Of a stretch of 64,000 nucleotides of DNA, positions 51,150-59,866 are shown in pieces. Source of the DNA: Alphaproteobacteria bacterium (GTDB lineage: Bacteria > Pseudomonadota > Alphaproteobacteria > UBA8366 > GCA-2717185); contig WLWY01000001.1 of NCBI GenBank assembly GCA_012103325.1, forward strand, positions 620,001 to 684,000. Direction: 5' to 3'. The translations under genes and the position numbers were made by a program. Under the pieces are notes generated by a model that did no database searches, was not told the origin of the DNA, and saw only the letters and a program-made list of their open reading frames with translations. The first letter of the stretch is position 1. The number at the start of each line of letters is the position of its first letter.

Positions 51150-52493
51150 CTAAGCTGCTGTTTCCGGCAGCGTCAGCAGGGGCGCTCCATCGAGAGCGGC
51201 GGTACCTGGCGGCAAGCGCCAATCCAGTGCTGCAAACGCACCACAGGTCGGACAACAGGCCTGCCAGGCGTCGGCGACGGATCCGCAATCGCTGCAATAC
51301 CAGGCCTGTTCAGGCGCCGCCGAGGCGGCTTCGTCGAGCCACCGCCGCGCCGCTTTATAATCACCGGCTTCCTGCTCTTCCAGATCCGCCATGAGACGGA
51401 AAAACCGGGCAGATCGCTGTTCCGCCGGAACCGAGTCGAGATGGCGGCGCGCCTCGCCCCAGAGCTGCGCGGCGAACGATGCCTCCGCCAAAGCGAAATG
51501 ACTCTCAGGATGATCCGGGTGAAACGTCGCGAGACACTGGAACCGCTTAACGCGGTTGAGCGGCACCTCGTCCTCGCCGGCAAGCGTGGCATAGACAGCC
51601 GCCAGATCAGGATGCGGCGCCCGGCCCCATACCGCCTCGAGCGTCTTCACCGCCCGGCGGGTCTTTCCGCTTTCGCTTAAGCACTTGACGAAAGCGACAG
51701 AAGCCGGAACCAGCCCGGGATCGAGATCATAGGCCGCCCGCGCCCGTTTGGTCGCAGCGGCGTTATCGCCTCGCGCCGACGCTTCCCAACTCGCTTCCAC
51801 CGCCAGGGCCGCGCGGCGGCGGCGGCCTGCTTGCGCATCGACGACTCCTACCTTTACGGCCTGGCGCAGGGTCTGGTCCGCGGCATCCCATTGCCGTGCG
51901 TCCACCTGCAGGTCGAGCAGATGTTTCAGCACCCAGGGCGTATTCGGCCGCAACGTCTGTGCCTTACCGGCCAGGCGCAATGCCTCTTGATTGTCGTCGC
52001 GGCGGACCGCCTGCATCAGCAGTCCGCGCACACCGAGAAACGCCATGTCCGGCTCGGCAAGCATCGCTTCGAAATAACCGCGCGCCGCATCTTCGTTGCC
52101 GTCCAGCTGCGCTGCCTGGGCCGACAGAAGCATCGTCAGCGGCGGCTCCTTCAAAAGCGAATCCGCCTTGCGCGCAAATCGCATGGCCTCGCGCGAATCT
52201 CCCGCGGCGACAGCGACCATGCCCTGGGTCAGTGCCTGATAGCCGCGTTGCCGGCGGCTGGTACCGCGATGCTCGACAAGACGGCGCGGCGCACGGCGCA
52301 ATGAACGCCAAGCGCGATACAGCACCGCAACGGCAATGGACAACACAACAATGGCAACGATCAGAACCCCGACCGTCGTCTCGACCCGGTACCCCATCGC
52401 TTCGATCTCGACGCGCCCCGGGTGATCGGCAAACCAGACGGCGGACCAAACGGCAACGCCGATCAGGACAAAAAGGAGAACAATACGGATCAT
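51150..52493 (-). CDS. hemY: HemY-like tetratricopeptide protein
   Basis: 447 residues from ATG 52493, which overlaps the Mic60 stop (ATGA). Two N-terminal membrane helices (IVLLFVLIGVAVWSAVWF and VGVLIVAIVVLSIAVAVLY) are followed by TPR repeats and a C-terminal zinc ribbon (CSDCG...CCPTCG). HemY of this type is an inner-membrane protein tied to haem synthesis, usually at the end of hem operons; its exact role is not settled. The longer upstream frame is unnecessary. Confidence 0.88.
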   Translation of the reverse strand: MIRIVLLFVLIGVAVWSAVWFADHPGRVEIEAMGYRVETTVGVLIVAIVVLSIAVAVLYRAWRSLRRAPRRLVEHRGTSRRQRGYQALTQGMVAVAAGDSREAMRFARKADSLLKEPPLTMLLSAQAAQLDGNEDAARGYFEAMLAEPDMAFLGVRGLLMQAVRRDDNQEALRLAGKAQTLRPNTPWVLKHLLDLQVDARQWDAADQTLRQAVKVGVVDAQAGRRRRAALAVEASWEASARGDNAAATKRARAAYDLDPGLVPASVAFVKCLSESGKTRRAVKTLEAVWGRAPHPDLAAVYATLAGEDEVPLNRVKRFQCLATFHPDHPESHFALAEASFAAQLWGEARRHLDSVPAEQRSARFFRLMADLEEQEAGDYKAARRWLDEAASAAPEQAWYCSDCGSVADAWQACCPTCGAFAALDWRLPPGTAALDGAPLLTLPETAA

Positions 52494-53779
52494 CGCGCAG
52501 ATGTCCCCGCCGGCGGACGAAGCCGCTCGATCGCCCGTAAGCGCAACGCGGCAAATGCGCGATCGGCCGCTATCCGGTGGCGCGCGTCGCGGACCCACGC
52601 TGCGGCGGGGGCCGTCGCACCGTCCAGCGCGGCTATCGCGTCAGACAAGCTGCCGGTCGCGGCGGCGCGTTTCACACGGCGCGACTGCGCCCCGCCATCC
52701 GCCGCCTCATCGATCCGCCGCACGACGATGACTTTATCGATTTTCTGCAGAACCTTGTCCGTCCAGCTTTCCGTCTCCGCCGACCAAACTGGCGTTCCGC
52801 GCGACTCCGCCAATTCAGAAAGGCGATGCATCAATTGCCCGCGCGTCGGAATACCCGCTGCAGCACCCGGTTCTAAAACCGCGATTTGTTCGGCAAGCGC
52901 TGTGTCGTCGGCGGGCGCCAGCCCGGCAACCGCGTCAAGCGCACCGCCATACGGCAGGCCGTCGCTCAAGGCGATCTCCAGGGCCCCAACGGCAAGAATG
53001 AGAGCGGATCCCTGCACATTTGCTGCCGCCGTATCGAGGGCGGCCTGTTCGACCTTGGCGGTCAATGCATCGAAGGCCTCGCGCAACGCGGCGACATCGG
53101 CGGCACGGATATCTGTCGCGCTTCGTCCTTCCGTCCGCGCGGTTTCCAGCGCCCGCGAAAGATCGTCAAGGCGAGACGAGAGTCCGCTCACCTGAGGCGT
53201 CAAGTCCGGTGCCGCTGCAATAGGCGCACGGGCACGCAGTTCTGCCAATGCCTGTTCCAACGTCGCGACGCGTCGCGACACATCAGGCGCTGCCGGCCGT
53301 CGTTCCAGCGCGATGATCCGCGGCTCCAGCGTATTCTGCGACGCCACCGGCGTTTCGCCAAAAACAAGCGGTGCCCATTCCGGTTGCGTCGCAACAGCAA
53401 CACCGGCGAGCCCAGCGACAGTCAGCGCAAGCCACGCGACACCGTTGCTTTGCCGAGCGGGCGGCGGTGGGGCCGCAACCGAAGGCGCATCGTCCGTCGC
53501 TGCCTCGACTGCGTCGTCCGGTGCGGCGACAGGTGCCGAGAGGTCGATACCGTCGGCGGCAATCGCCTCGGAGACCATCTGCCGCCGGTTCTGTGGAATA
53601 TTGCCGCGGCTTTTCCAGCCTTGAATCGTCGTCGCAGCCACACCGAGCCGTGCCGCCATCGGCCGAATCCCACCGAAAGCGGCAACGACCCGTTCGGCAT
53701 CATCCAATGCCGAGTCTGCCGCCGTTGTTTCTTCGGGCGGTTCCGATGTCTCCGCACCGTCATTTTTATCTTCCGTCAT
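52490..53779 (-). CDS. Mic60/mitofilin homologue with N-terminal helix-turn-helix
   Basis: 429 residues from ATG 53779, which overlaps the hemD stop. Residues about 25-80 look like a lambda-repressor-type HTH (FGGIRPMAARLGVAATTIQGW). A transmembrane helix follows (NGVAWLALTVAGLAGVAVA), then a coiled-coil stretch and the mitofilin C-terminal domain (VWSAETESWTDKVLQKIDKVIVVRRID, then ALDGATAPAAAWVRDARHRI). Alphaproteobacterial Mic60 shapes intracytoplasmic membranes and sits in hem operons. The HTH may be a degenerate domain not binding DNA. Confidence 0.85.
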   Translation of the reverse strand: MTEDKNDGAETSEPPEETTAADSALDDAERVVAAFGGIRPMAARLGVAATTIQGWKSRGNIPQNRRQMVSEAIAADGIDLSAPVAAPDDAVEAATDDAPSVAAPPPPARQSNGVAWLALTVAGLAGVAVATQPEWAPLVFGETPVASQNTLEPRIIALERRPAAPDVSRRVATLEQALAELRARAPIAAAPDLTPQVSGLSSRLDDLSRALETARTEGRSATDIRAADVAALREAFDALTAKVEQAALDTAAANVQGSALILAVGALEIALSDGLPYGGALDAVAGLAPADDTALAEQIAVLEPGAAAGIPTRGQLMHRLSELAESRGTPVWSAETESWTDKVLQKIDKVIVVRRIDEAADGGAQSRRVKRAAATGSLSDAIAALDGATAPAAAWVRDARHRIAADRAFAALRLRAIERLRPPAGTSAR

Positions 53780-54459
53780 CGATTGCCTAATCTTTCGTCT
53801 AGCGTCGCAAGAAGAGCCGCCTGCGTCGGCTCGGGCGCAACCATCACACGCCGCCACATAATCGGATCCGCCGCGGCCGCAACCGCATCGCTAAGGCATA
53901 GCGCCTCAAGGTTTTCACATGCTGTTTCAAGCTCGGCTTTCCTGGCGAGGATAACGAAGATCGCGGCGGAGCGGGGTGAGAAGAACAGTACCAGATCGAT
54001 TTCCCGGTCCTGCAAGGCCATCCGGATTTCGCCGCTGAACCCGGCCGCCGGCCGCGCTTCGTAGATGACCGCACGCCGCACCACGTAACCCGCATTGCTC
54101 AACTGCCCTGAGAGATCTCCGGCCACCGCAGTACCGGCCGGATGCAGTAATACACCGTCGGTCGGCTTGCAGCTCCGCATCACGAGGGCCGCCAGCATAT
54201 CCACATTGCCGCCGGCGCTTTCGACATTCACGAAGCGCTCCTCTTCCGCCGCCGACGCCGTGCGGTCGCCGACCGCGTACACGGCCAGATCGCGCCGCGA
54301 CGTCAGAGCCGCGAAAGCATGCACGCCGTTGGCTGACGTGAAGAGGACCCCCTGGACGCCGTCCAGATTGAGCATCGCATCCGGCAGGACGGCAATATTC
54401 AACATCGGACTGACGAACGACTCGACCCCGCGCTGCTTGAGCGCGGCGACCAGTGGCAT
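53776..54459 (-). CDS. hemD: Uroporphyrinogen-III synthase (start probably upstream)
   Basis: Inverts ring D and closes hydroxymethylbilane in haem synthesis. It has LFTSANGVHAFAAL and the later VLFFSPRSAAIFVIL, the two conserved Ser/Thr patches of HemD. The listed ATG drops the conserved first strand. The frame continues upstream as RALVTRPAQDS, a typical HemD start, with GGGAGGG five bases before an ATT at 54495; no ATG, GTG or TTG is in frame there. The gene is therefore about 12 codons longer. hemC is not adjacent. Confidence 0.85.
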   Translation of the reverse strand: MPLVAALKQRGVESFVSPMLNIAVLPDAMLNLDGVQGVLFTSANGVHAFAALTSRRDLAVYAVGDRTASAAEEERFVNVESAGGNVDMLAALVMRSCKPTDGVLLHPAGTAVAGDLSGQLSNAGYVVRRAVIYEARPAAGFSGEIRMALQDREIDLVLFFSPRSAAIFVILARKAELETACENLEALCLSDAVAAAADPIMWRRVMVAPEPTQAALLATLDERLGNR

Positions 54460-54724
54460 CGAATCCTGTGCCGGTCTTGTAACGAGCGCGCGAATTTGTC
54501 CCTCCCAAAGGTTCCGCCTTACCAGTCACGAACCTTATTGGCCTGAATGAAGGCCAGAGGCGACCCGCGCATACCGATATTAAGCGACTCTTTCATCACC
54601 CTTCTGTACCCGGTTCGACCGGCTGCCGAAAGAGGTTTTCCGAAGGGCAACAACCGGCCCGCGACAGAACGCGGCGATCATGCTAAGAAGCCGCGAAATT
54701 CATTGATATTGGACGGTATCCGGC

Positions 54725-55066
54725 ATGGTGATCACCATCGCCATCATCACAATCCTGTTCGCGGCGTGCGCGGTGTATGCGTACAAGGCGAAAGCGGATT
54801 TCCCCACCTTTACCGACGAGCAGCTTCTCAACCAGCATCGGCGTTTTCTGAGTGAGCTGGAATCGTCGCGGAGCTATATTGGCGCAACCTACTTCCACGC
54901 GGTCGAGAAGGGGTCACCGGCTCAGGCCGAACTGATGCTGCGCGGCTACGATATCGACAAGCTGCTGCGCGAGCGCGTGTCCGCGGAGCAAGAAGACCGA
55001 CCCCTGAACTGGAATGCATGCCGACTTGGTACAAGCTTGCAACCGCCCGGAAAGAGCGCATCATGA
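54725..55066 (+). CDS. Small membrane-anchored hypothetical protein before tsaD
   Basis: 113 residues with an N-terminal hydrophobic helix ([19 protein letters not shown]) and a charged helical tail. It ends by overlapping the tsaD ATG by four bases, so it is part of the tsaD operon. No family recognised. The 230 bases upstream, up to the hemD start, hold the divergent promoters and no gene. Confidence 0.6.
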   Translation: MVITIAIITILFAACAVYAYKAKADFPTFTDEQLLNQHRRFLSELESSRSYIGATYFHAVEKGSPAQAELMLRGYDIDKLLRERVSAEQEDRPLNWNACRLGTSLQPPGKSAS

Positions 55067-56091
55067 TCGTGCTCGGCATCGAAACGTCCTGCGACGAAAC
55101 CGCCGCCGCCGTCGTCTCCGATAACCGGGACATTCTGTCCAACATTGTCTTTTCGCAACTCGACGAGCACCGCCCCTATGGTGGCGTCGTTCCCGAGATC
55201 GCGGCGCGCAGCCATCTCGACCATATCGACGGCATCGTCGACCGGGCCATGCGCGAGGCGGACGTGGATTACCGCAGCCTGGACGGCGTTGCCGCGACAG
55301 GCGGTCCCGGCCTGATCGGCGGCGTACTGGTCGGCATGATGACCGCGAAGGCCGTGGCCCTGGTGCACAAATTACCTCTCATCGCGGTCAACCATCTGGA
55401 AGGCCACGCGCTGACCGCGCGCCTGACGGACGACATAGATTTCCCCTATCTGTTGTTGCTGGTCTCGGGCGGGCATTGTCAGCTGCTGTCGATTACTGGA
55501 CCGGGCGCCTATACGCGATACGGCTCCACGCTGGACGACGCGGTCGGCGAAGCGTTCGACAAGACGGCGAAGGTGCTGGGTCTGCCTTATCCCGGCGGTC
55601 CCGCGGTCGAGAGCGCAGCTCGTTTGGGTAACGCTGGCCGGTTCGCTTTTCCGCGCCCAATGCGGGGCCGCGCTGGATGCGAATTTTCCTTCTCCGGGCT
55701 CAAGACCGCCGTCGCGCGGCGGGTGCAAGTGGCCGAACTTTCACCGGCCTTCATCGCCGACGCCGCGGCCTCCTTCCAAGCTGCGGTGGGCGAGGTGCTG
55801 GCGGACCGGACGCTGAATGCGATCCGGCGTTTCCAATCTGAAGAAACGGCGCCCGGCACACTGGTTGTGGCCGGCGGGGTCGCCGCGAACGAACATCTGC
55901 GGTCGGTTCTCGGCACCCTGGCCGCGGCTGAGGGCTTCCAGTTCATCGCACCGCCGCCCACCCTATGCACCGACAACGCGGCGATGATCGCCTGGGCGGG
56001 GCTCGAGCGGCTTCGGCTTGGCCTGGTCGACGGCCTCGATTTCGCGCCGCGTCCGCGCTGGCCGCTGGACGAATTGCGAGCGGCATCGTGA
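55063..56091 (+). CDS. tsaD: tRNA N6-threonylcarbamoyladenosine synthase TsaD
   Basis: 342 residues from ATG 55063; 15 residues of open frame upstream are not part of it. Kae1 motifs are present: [14 protein letters not shown], metal site [31 protein letters not shown] and [13 protein letters not shown]. It makes t6A37 on ANN-decoding tRNAs with TsaB/TsaE. Essential core gene. Confidence 0.97.
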   Translation: MIVLGIETSCDETAAAVVSDNRDILSNIVFSQLDEHRPYGGVVPEIAARSHLDHIDGIVDRAMREADVDYRSLDGVAATGGPGLIGGVLVGMMTAKAVALVHKLPLIAVNHLEGHALTARLTDDIDFPYLLLLVSGGHCQLLSITGPGAYTRYGSTLDDAVGEAFDKTAKVLGLPYPGGPAVESAARLGNAGRFAFPRPMRGRAGCEFSFSGLKTAVARRVQVAELSPAFIADAAASFQAAVGEVLADRTLNAIRRFQSEETAPGTLVVAGGVAANEHLRSVLGTLAAAEGFQFIAPPPTLCTDNAAMIAWAGLERLRLGLVDGLDFAPRPRWPLDELRAAS

Positions 56092-57092
56092 CGCGGGTCA
56101 CCGTCATCGGCGGCGGCGCCTGGGGTACGGCATTGGCCTGCGTCGCGCGGCGCGGCGGCAACGAGACCACCCTTTGGGCGCGCGATGCCGACGTCGTCGA
56201 AGCGATCAATGCGGGCCGTGGCAACCCGAGCTACCTGGACGGCGTCACGCTCGAAACCGGTATTACCGCAACGGCCGATCTGGCGGCCGCCACACGCGAC
56301 AGCGACATCATTCTCATGGTCGTGCCGGCACAGTTCGTGCGCGACATCTCAACGGCAATGGCACCCAACCTGCAGCCCAGTACGCCGGTCGCGATTTGCG
56401 CCAAGGGTGTGGAGCAAAAGAGCGGCGCACTGATGACGGAAGTTCTGGCGGAAACGATGCCAGGTGCCGCAGCTGCGGTTCTATCAGGCCCCACCTTCGC
56501 ACAGGAAGTCGCACGCGACCTGCCCACCGCTGTGACATTGGCCGCATCGGACAAGGCTACGAACGAGCGCCTCGCGGCCGCCATCGGCGTACCGCATTTC
56601 CGACCCTACCTGTCCGAAGATCCCATCGGTGCGGAGATTGGCGGAGCCGTCAAGAACGTCATGGCCATCGCGTGCGGCATCGTCGCTGGCCGGCAGATGG
56701 GCGACAACGCACGCGCCGCGCTGATTACGCGGGGTTTGGCGGAGATCGTGCGGCTCGGCGTCGCGAAAGGTGCCCGCGCAGAAACGCTGATGGGCCTTTC
56801 CGGGCTGGGCGACCTGACATTGACGTGTAACGCTATGCAATCGCGAAACTTTTCGCTTGGCGTCGCCCTGGGGGAGGGCCGCACTCTTGCCGATATTTTG
56901 AAGGAACGCCGTGCCGTCACAGAAGGTGTCTATTCCGCCGGATCCGTCGTTGCACTTTCAGAACGCATCGGCGTCGAGATGCCGATTTGCCAAGCGGTCG
57001 ACCGGATCGTGAACGGCGGCGACAATATGGATCGCGTTATCGCAGAGCTTCTATCACGGCCTTTTGCACACGAGTACAACCGCGCCGATTGA
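56088..57092 (+). CDS. gpsA: Glycerol-3-phosphate dehydrogenase GpsA
   Basis: 334 residues from GTG 56088, overlapping tsaD by 4 bases. NAD(P) motif [36 protein letters not shown], catalytic Lys in [14 protein letters not shown] and [12 protein letters not shown]. Makes sn-glycerol-3-phosphate for phospholipid synthesis. The tsaD-gpsA order is common in alphaproteobacteria. Confidence 0.97.
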   Translation: MTRVTVIGGGAWGTALACVARRGGNETTLWARDADVVEAINAGRGNPSYLDGVTLETGITATADLAAATRDSDIILMVVPAQFVRDISTAMAPNLQPSTPVAICAKGVEQKSGALMTEVLAETMPGAAAAVLSGPTFAQEVARDLPTAVTLAASDKATNERLAAAIGVPHFRPYLSEDPIGAEIGGAVKNVMAIACGIVAGRQMGDNARAALITRGLAEIVRLGVAKGARAETLMGLSGLGDLTLTCNAMQSRNFSLGVALGEGRTLADILKERRAVTEGVYSAGSVVALSERIGVEMPICQAVDRIVNGGDNMDRVIAELLSRPFAHEYNRAD

Positions 57093-57146
57093 CGAGATAC
57101 ATATCGCTCGCCGACAATAGATGCTTAAGCTGACAGGGAGTCCATC

Positions 57147-57449
57147 ATGCTTTACGCCGTTTATTGTGTCGACAAACCGAATGCCGCCGCGTTGCGCGCC
57201 GAACTGCGGCCGCCGCACCAGGATTATCTCAAAACACAAGAAGGCATCATCGTCGTCGCCGGCGCGACACAAACTGACGACGGCGAAACGGCAACCGGCA
57301 GTATGTTCATCGTCAATGTCGACAGCCGGGCGGAAGCCGAAGCCTTCGCCAAGGGCGACCCGTTCAACAGCGGCGGCCTATTCGAAAATGTCGTCGTTAC
57401 GCGCATGCGCAAAGGCCATTGGCATCCGGAAAACGGCGACAGCGCGTAG
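57147..57449 (+). CDS. YciI-like protein, first of a pair
   Basis: 100 residues with the dimeric alpha-beta barrel pattern: LYAVYCVDKPNAAALR, His-Asp pair in PPHQDYLK, GSMFIVNVDSRAEAEAF and DPF....GLFENVVV. YciI-type domains have a conserved His and Asp with possible hydrolase or dehydratase-like activity. No clear substrate. Confidence 0.88.
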   Translation: MLYAVYCVDKPNAAALRAELRPPHQDYLKTQEGIIVVAGATQTDDGETATGSMFIVNVDSRAEAEAFAKGDPFNSGGLFENVVVTRMRKGHWHPENGDSA

Positions 57450-57456
57450 CACCATT

Positions 57457-57762
57457 GTGTGGTTTCTCATCCACAATATCGGCGCGTCCGATGCCGCGGC
57501 AAAACGGCCCGCTTATGTCGAAGCGCATTGGGATTATCTGCGCGCGGCGCAGGACCGCATGATCACCGCGGGACCCTATTTCAGCGCCGACGGAGAAACC
57601 CGCATGGGATCCATGTTTATCGTTGATTTTCCGGATCTTGCGGCGGCCAAAGCGTGGATCACAGACGAACCTTTCACCCGGCACGGCGTTTACGCCAGCC
57701 ATTCGATCCATGTATACGATCACCGATGGCCAAAAAGCACCGGCTCCGGGAACACTGACTAG
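57457..57762 (+). CDS. YciI-like protein, second of a pair
   Basis: 101 residues from GTG 57457, seven bases after the previous stop. Same layout (WFLIHNIGASDAA, EAHWDYLRAAQ, GSMFIVDFPDLAAAKAWI) but only distantly similar to its neighbour. The pair likely arose by old duplication. An open frame joins it upstream, but that is a shadow of the first copy. Confidence 0.75.
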   Translation: MWFLIHNIGASDAAAKRPAYVEAHWDYLRAAQDRMITAGPYFSADGETRMGSMFIVDFPDLAAAKAWITDEPFTRHGVYASHSIHVYDHRWPKSTGSGNTD

Positions 57763-57808
57763 TGTGATGATTCTGAAGTTTCTCGCATTTATTGCGAGAA
57801 AATTTAGT

Positions 57809-57890
57809 ATCTGAATCACACGAGTCTCAAATAGGTAGTGTGCTGATTCACGCGAAATTCAATCTTTTGAATTTCACGATCAGGACACGA
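57809..57890. repeat. Dispersed 82-bp palindrome-containing repeat, copy 2
   Basis: Aligns with 41103-41184. GAAATTCAA/TTGAATTTC is kept, and here GTGTGAT at 57762-57768 and ATCACAC at 57815-57821 add an outer palindrome. It lies directly before the EVE-domain gene. Confidence 0.75.
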
Positions 57891-57908
57891 GGACGCAGGG
57901 GAAGTAAG

Positions 57909-58322
57909 ATGAAATACTGGCTGGTGAAATCGGAACCCAACGCATGGTCATGGGACGATCACGTAAAGGCGGGCACGGCGGAATGGGATGGCGTCCGCAG
58001 CCATCAAGCCTGCGGCAACATGAATGCCATGAAGATCGGCGACCTTGCGTATTTTTATCATTCGGTCAAAGAGAAGCAGGTCGTCGGCATTCTGGAAGTC
58101 GCCAAAGAGTATTATCCCGACCCGACCGACAAGAGCGAAAAGTTCGGCATGGTCGACTTCAAGGCGATCAAGCCGGTCGAAAAACCAGTTACCCTCGCCG
58201 ACATCAAGGCCACGCCCGAGCTTGAGAACATGGCGCTGGTACGGCAGTCGCGCCTTTCAGTCGTGCCGATGACGGCGAAAGAATGGCGACTCATTCTAAA
58301 AATGTCGGGCACGAAGCTCTGA
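57909..58322 (+). CDS. EVE-domain protein
   Basis: 137 residues from ATG 57909 after GGGGAAG; open frame upstream runs through the repeat. It shows KYWLVKSEPNAWSWDD, WDGVRSHQACGNM, GDLAYFYHS and VPMTAKEWRLIL. EVE domains are PUA-like and bind modified bases in DNA or RNA. Single-domain forms in proteobacteria are widespread and not well characterised. Confidence 0.93.
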   Translation: MKYWLVKSEPNAWSWDDHVKAGTAEWDGVRSHQACGNMNAMKIGDLAYFYHSVKEKQVVGILEVAKEYYPDPTDKSEKFGMVDFKAIKPVEKPVTLADIKATPELENMALVRQSRLSVVPMTAKEWRLILKMSGTKL

Positions 58323-58663
58323 GCGAAACGCCGCTCTGCCACCTGAACGATATTCCCGACGGCGAGGGCAAAGGCTTCGTGCTTCCGGGCCGGAATGCCG
58401 AACTCGACATATTCCTGATCCGCAAGGGTGCGCAGGTTTTCGGCTACGTCAATTCCTGCCCGCATGCCTGGACGCCGCTCGACTGGTCGCCAGACCGCTT
58501 CACGAATATGGAAAAGACTCATATTCTCTGCGGGACTCACGGCGCCGTCTTCGACATAGAAAGCGGCCTCTGTACCGCGGGGCCGTGCAATGGCGACCGG
58601 CTGACCCCCTTCCCGGTAGTCGTTGTCGACGGGGTCGTCTATCCAGAAAACGACGGCTCCTAA
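58283..58663 (+). CDS. Rieske [2Fe-2S] domain protein
   Basis: 126 residues, overlapping the EVE gene by 40 bases if ATG 58283 is used. The Rieske site is CPHAW and, 40 residues on, CGTHG (C-x-H and C-x2-H). No membrane helix. Ferredoxin-like electron carriers of this type serve dioxygenases or NirD-like roles. Co-transcribed with the EVE gene by position. Confidence 0.9.
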   Translation: MATHSKNVGHEALSETPLCHLNDIPDGEGKGFVLPGRNAELDIFLIRKGAQVFGYVNSCPHAWTPLDWSPDRFTNMEKTHILCGTHGAVFDIESGLCTAGPCNGDRLTPFPVVVVDGVVYPENDGS

Positions 58664-58676
58664 CCTTGTGATTCAC

Positions 58677-58716
58677 CCATTTCTGCGATTTTGCGCTAAA
58701 ACCATCGTAGAAATGG
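58677..58716. promoter_or_regulatory. Inverted repeat upstream of the RND efflux operon
   Basis: CCATTTCTGCGAT and ATCGTAGAAATGG, 13-base arms with one mismatch and a 14-base spacer, 56 bases before the adaptor start. A candidate repressor operator, or a terminator-like hairpin for the Rieske gene though no close T-run follows. Confidence 0.5.
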
Positions 58717-58771
58717 TCGTGTATGCTAGATTTTTCCGCTTTGAAACGAATCATGGCCTTGCGAGGTCTTT

Positions 58772-59866
58772 ATGCGCCTAGTCTTCCAGATCGTTTGGCT
58801 CTTGGCGATTGCCGCTACCGTGGCCGGTGGCTGGTGGTGGTTCGCCGAGCGGGAAGGCGCGGCTGCGCGGGATAAGGTAAAAGCGCGCCGGTCGGCGGCC
58901 ACGCTTGTCTTGGTCGAACCCGTCATCTTGTCCACAGACAGACGAGTTGTTCGCGCCATCGGGACAGGCCGCGCACTGCAATCCGCAGCACTTTATCCTT
59001 CCGTCTCCGGCGAAGTAATCAAGGTTGCCTTCGAAGCGGAGCAGAAGGTCAAGACCGGGCAGCCTCTGATCCGCCTCGACGATGAGGATCAGAGGCTTGC
59101 CGTGCGTCTCGCAAAGGTCGCGGTCAACGAGGCGGATCGCCAAGCCCGGCGTCTGAAGAAACTGGCGCCATCGGGAAACGTCGCGCAGGCGACACTGGAT
59201 ACGGCCACCGCAGAGCTTGAAAGCGCGCAACTCCGGCTGGCGCAGGCTAAAGCCGATCTGAAAGACCGCACGGTCTTCGCGCCGTTCGATGGTATCATCG
59301 GGCTGACCGACGTCGATAAGGGCGATCGGGTTACGCCAGACACCTTGATTGCAACGCTCGACGACCGTTCCTCGCTATTCGTCGAGTTCAATGTTTCGGA
59401 GGATGCGGCGGCCTATATTCGGCCTGGCGTTCTCGTTTCAATGACGGCATGGACGCTACCGGATCGCACCTTTACCGGTATCGTATCGGCGATGGGTAGC
59501 CGAATCGATCCGATTACACGGTCGTTGAAAATCCGCGCCCAAATTGCCAACCGGGAAGATGCGGTCAGGCCTGGCACGTCGTTTGCCGTCAATGTCGAAA
59601 TTTCAGGTTCGACATATCCGACAGTTCGCGAAGTCGCGGTGCTGTGGAGCCGCGATGGCGCCTATATCTGGCGCGTAACGGATGGCAAGGTGGAAAAGGT
59701 ATTTGTGAAAGTCATCCGCCGCGAAAGCGGCCGTGTCCTTATCGAAGGCGATTTACATAAAGGGGATGTGATCGTCGTCGAAGGCGTGCAAGGCCTGCGG
59801 CCAGGCCGAAAGGTGAAAGCGACGCCGCGCGAACAGAATAGCGCAACGAAAACGGACGCATCGTAA
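58772..59866 (+). CDS. RND efflux periplasmic adaptor (HlyD/MFP family)
   Basis: 364 residues. An N-terminal membrane anchor (FQIVWLLAIAATVAGGWWWF) precedes the lipoyl half (YPSVSGEVIKVAFEAEQKVKTG), the helical hairpin (VNEADRQARRLKKLA) and the second lipoyl half (VFAPFDGIIGLTDVDKGDRV), then the beta-barrel. It links the inner-membrane pump with an outer-membrane channel. One-base overlap with the pump gene. Confidence 0.93.
   Translation: MRLVFQIVWLLAIAATVAGGWWWFAEREGAAARDKVKARRSAATLVLVEPVILSTDRRVVRAIGTGRALQSAALYPSVSGEVIKVAFEAEQKVKTGQPLIRLDDEDQRLAVRLAKVAVNEADRQARRLKKLAPSGNVAQATLDTATAELESAQLRLAQAKADLKDRTVFAPFDGIIGLTDVDKGDRVTPDTLIATLDDRSSLFVEFNVSEDAAAYIRPGVLVSMTAWTLPDRTFTGIVSAMGSRIDPITRSLKIRAQIANREDAVRPGTSFAVNVEISGSTYPTVREVAVLWSRDGAYIWRVTDGKVEKVFVKVIRRESGRVLIEGDLHKGDVIVVEGVQGLRPGRKVKATPREQNSATKTDAS

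Noticed and set aside
54550..54724. hemC remnant between hemD and the small ORF
   Set aside because: No porphobilinogen deaminase motif is found on either strand.
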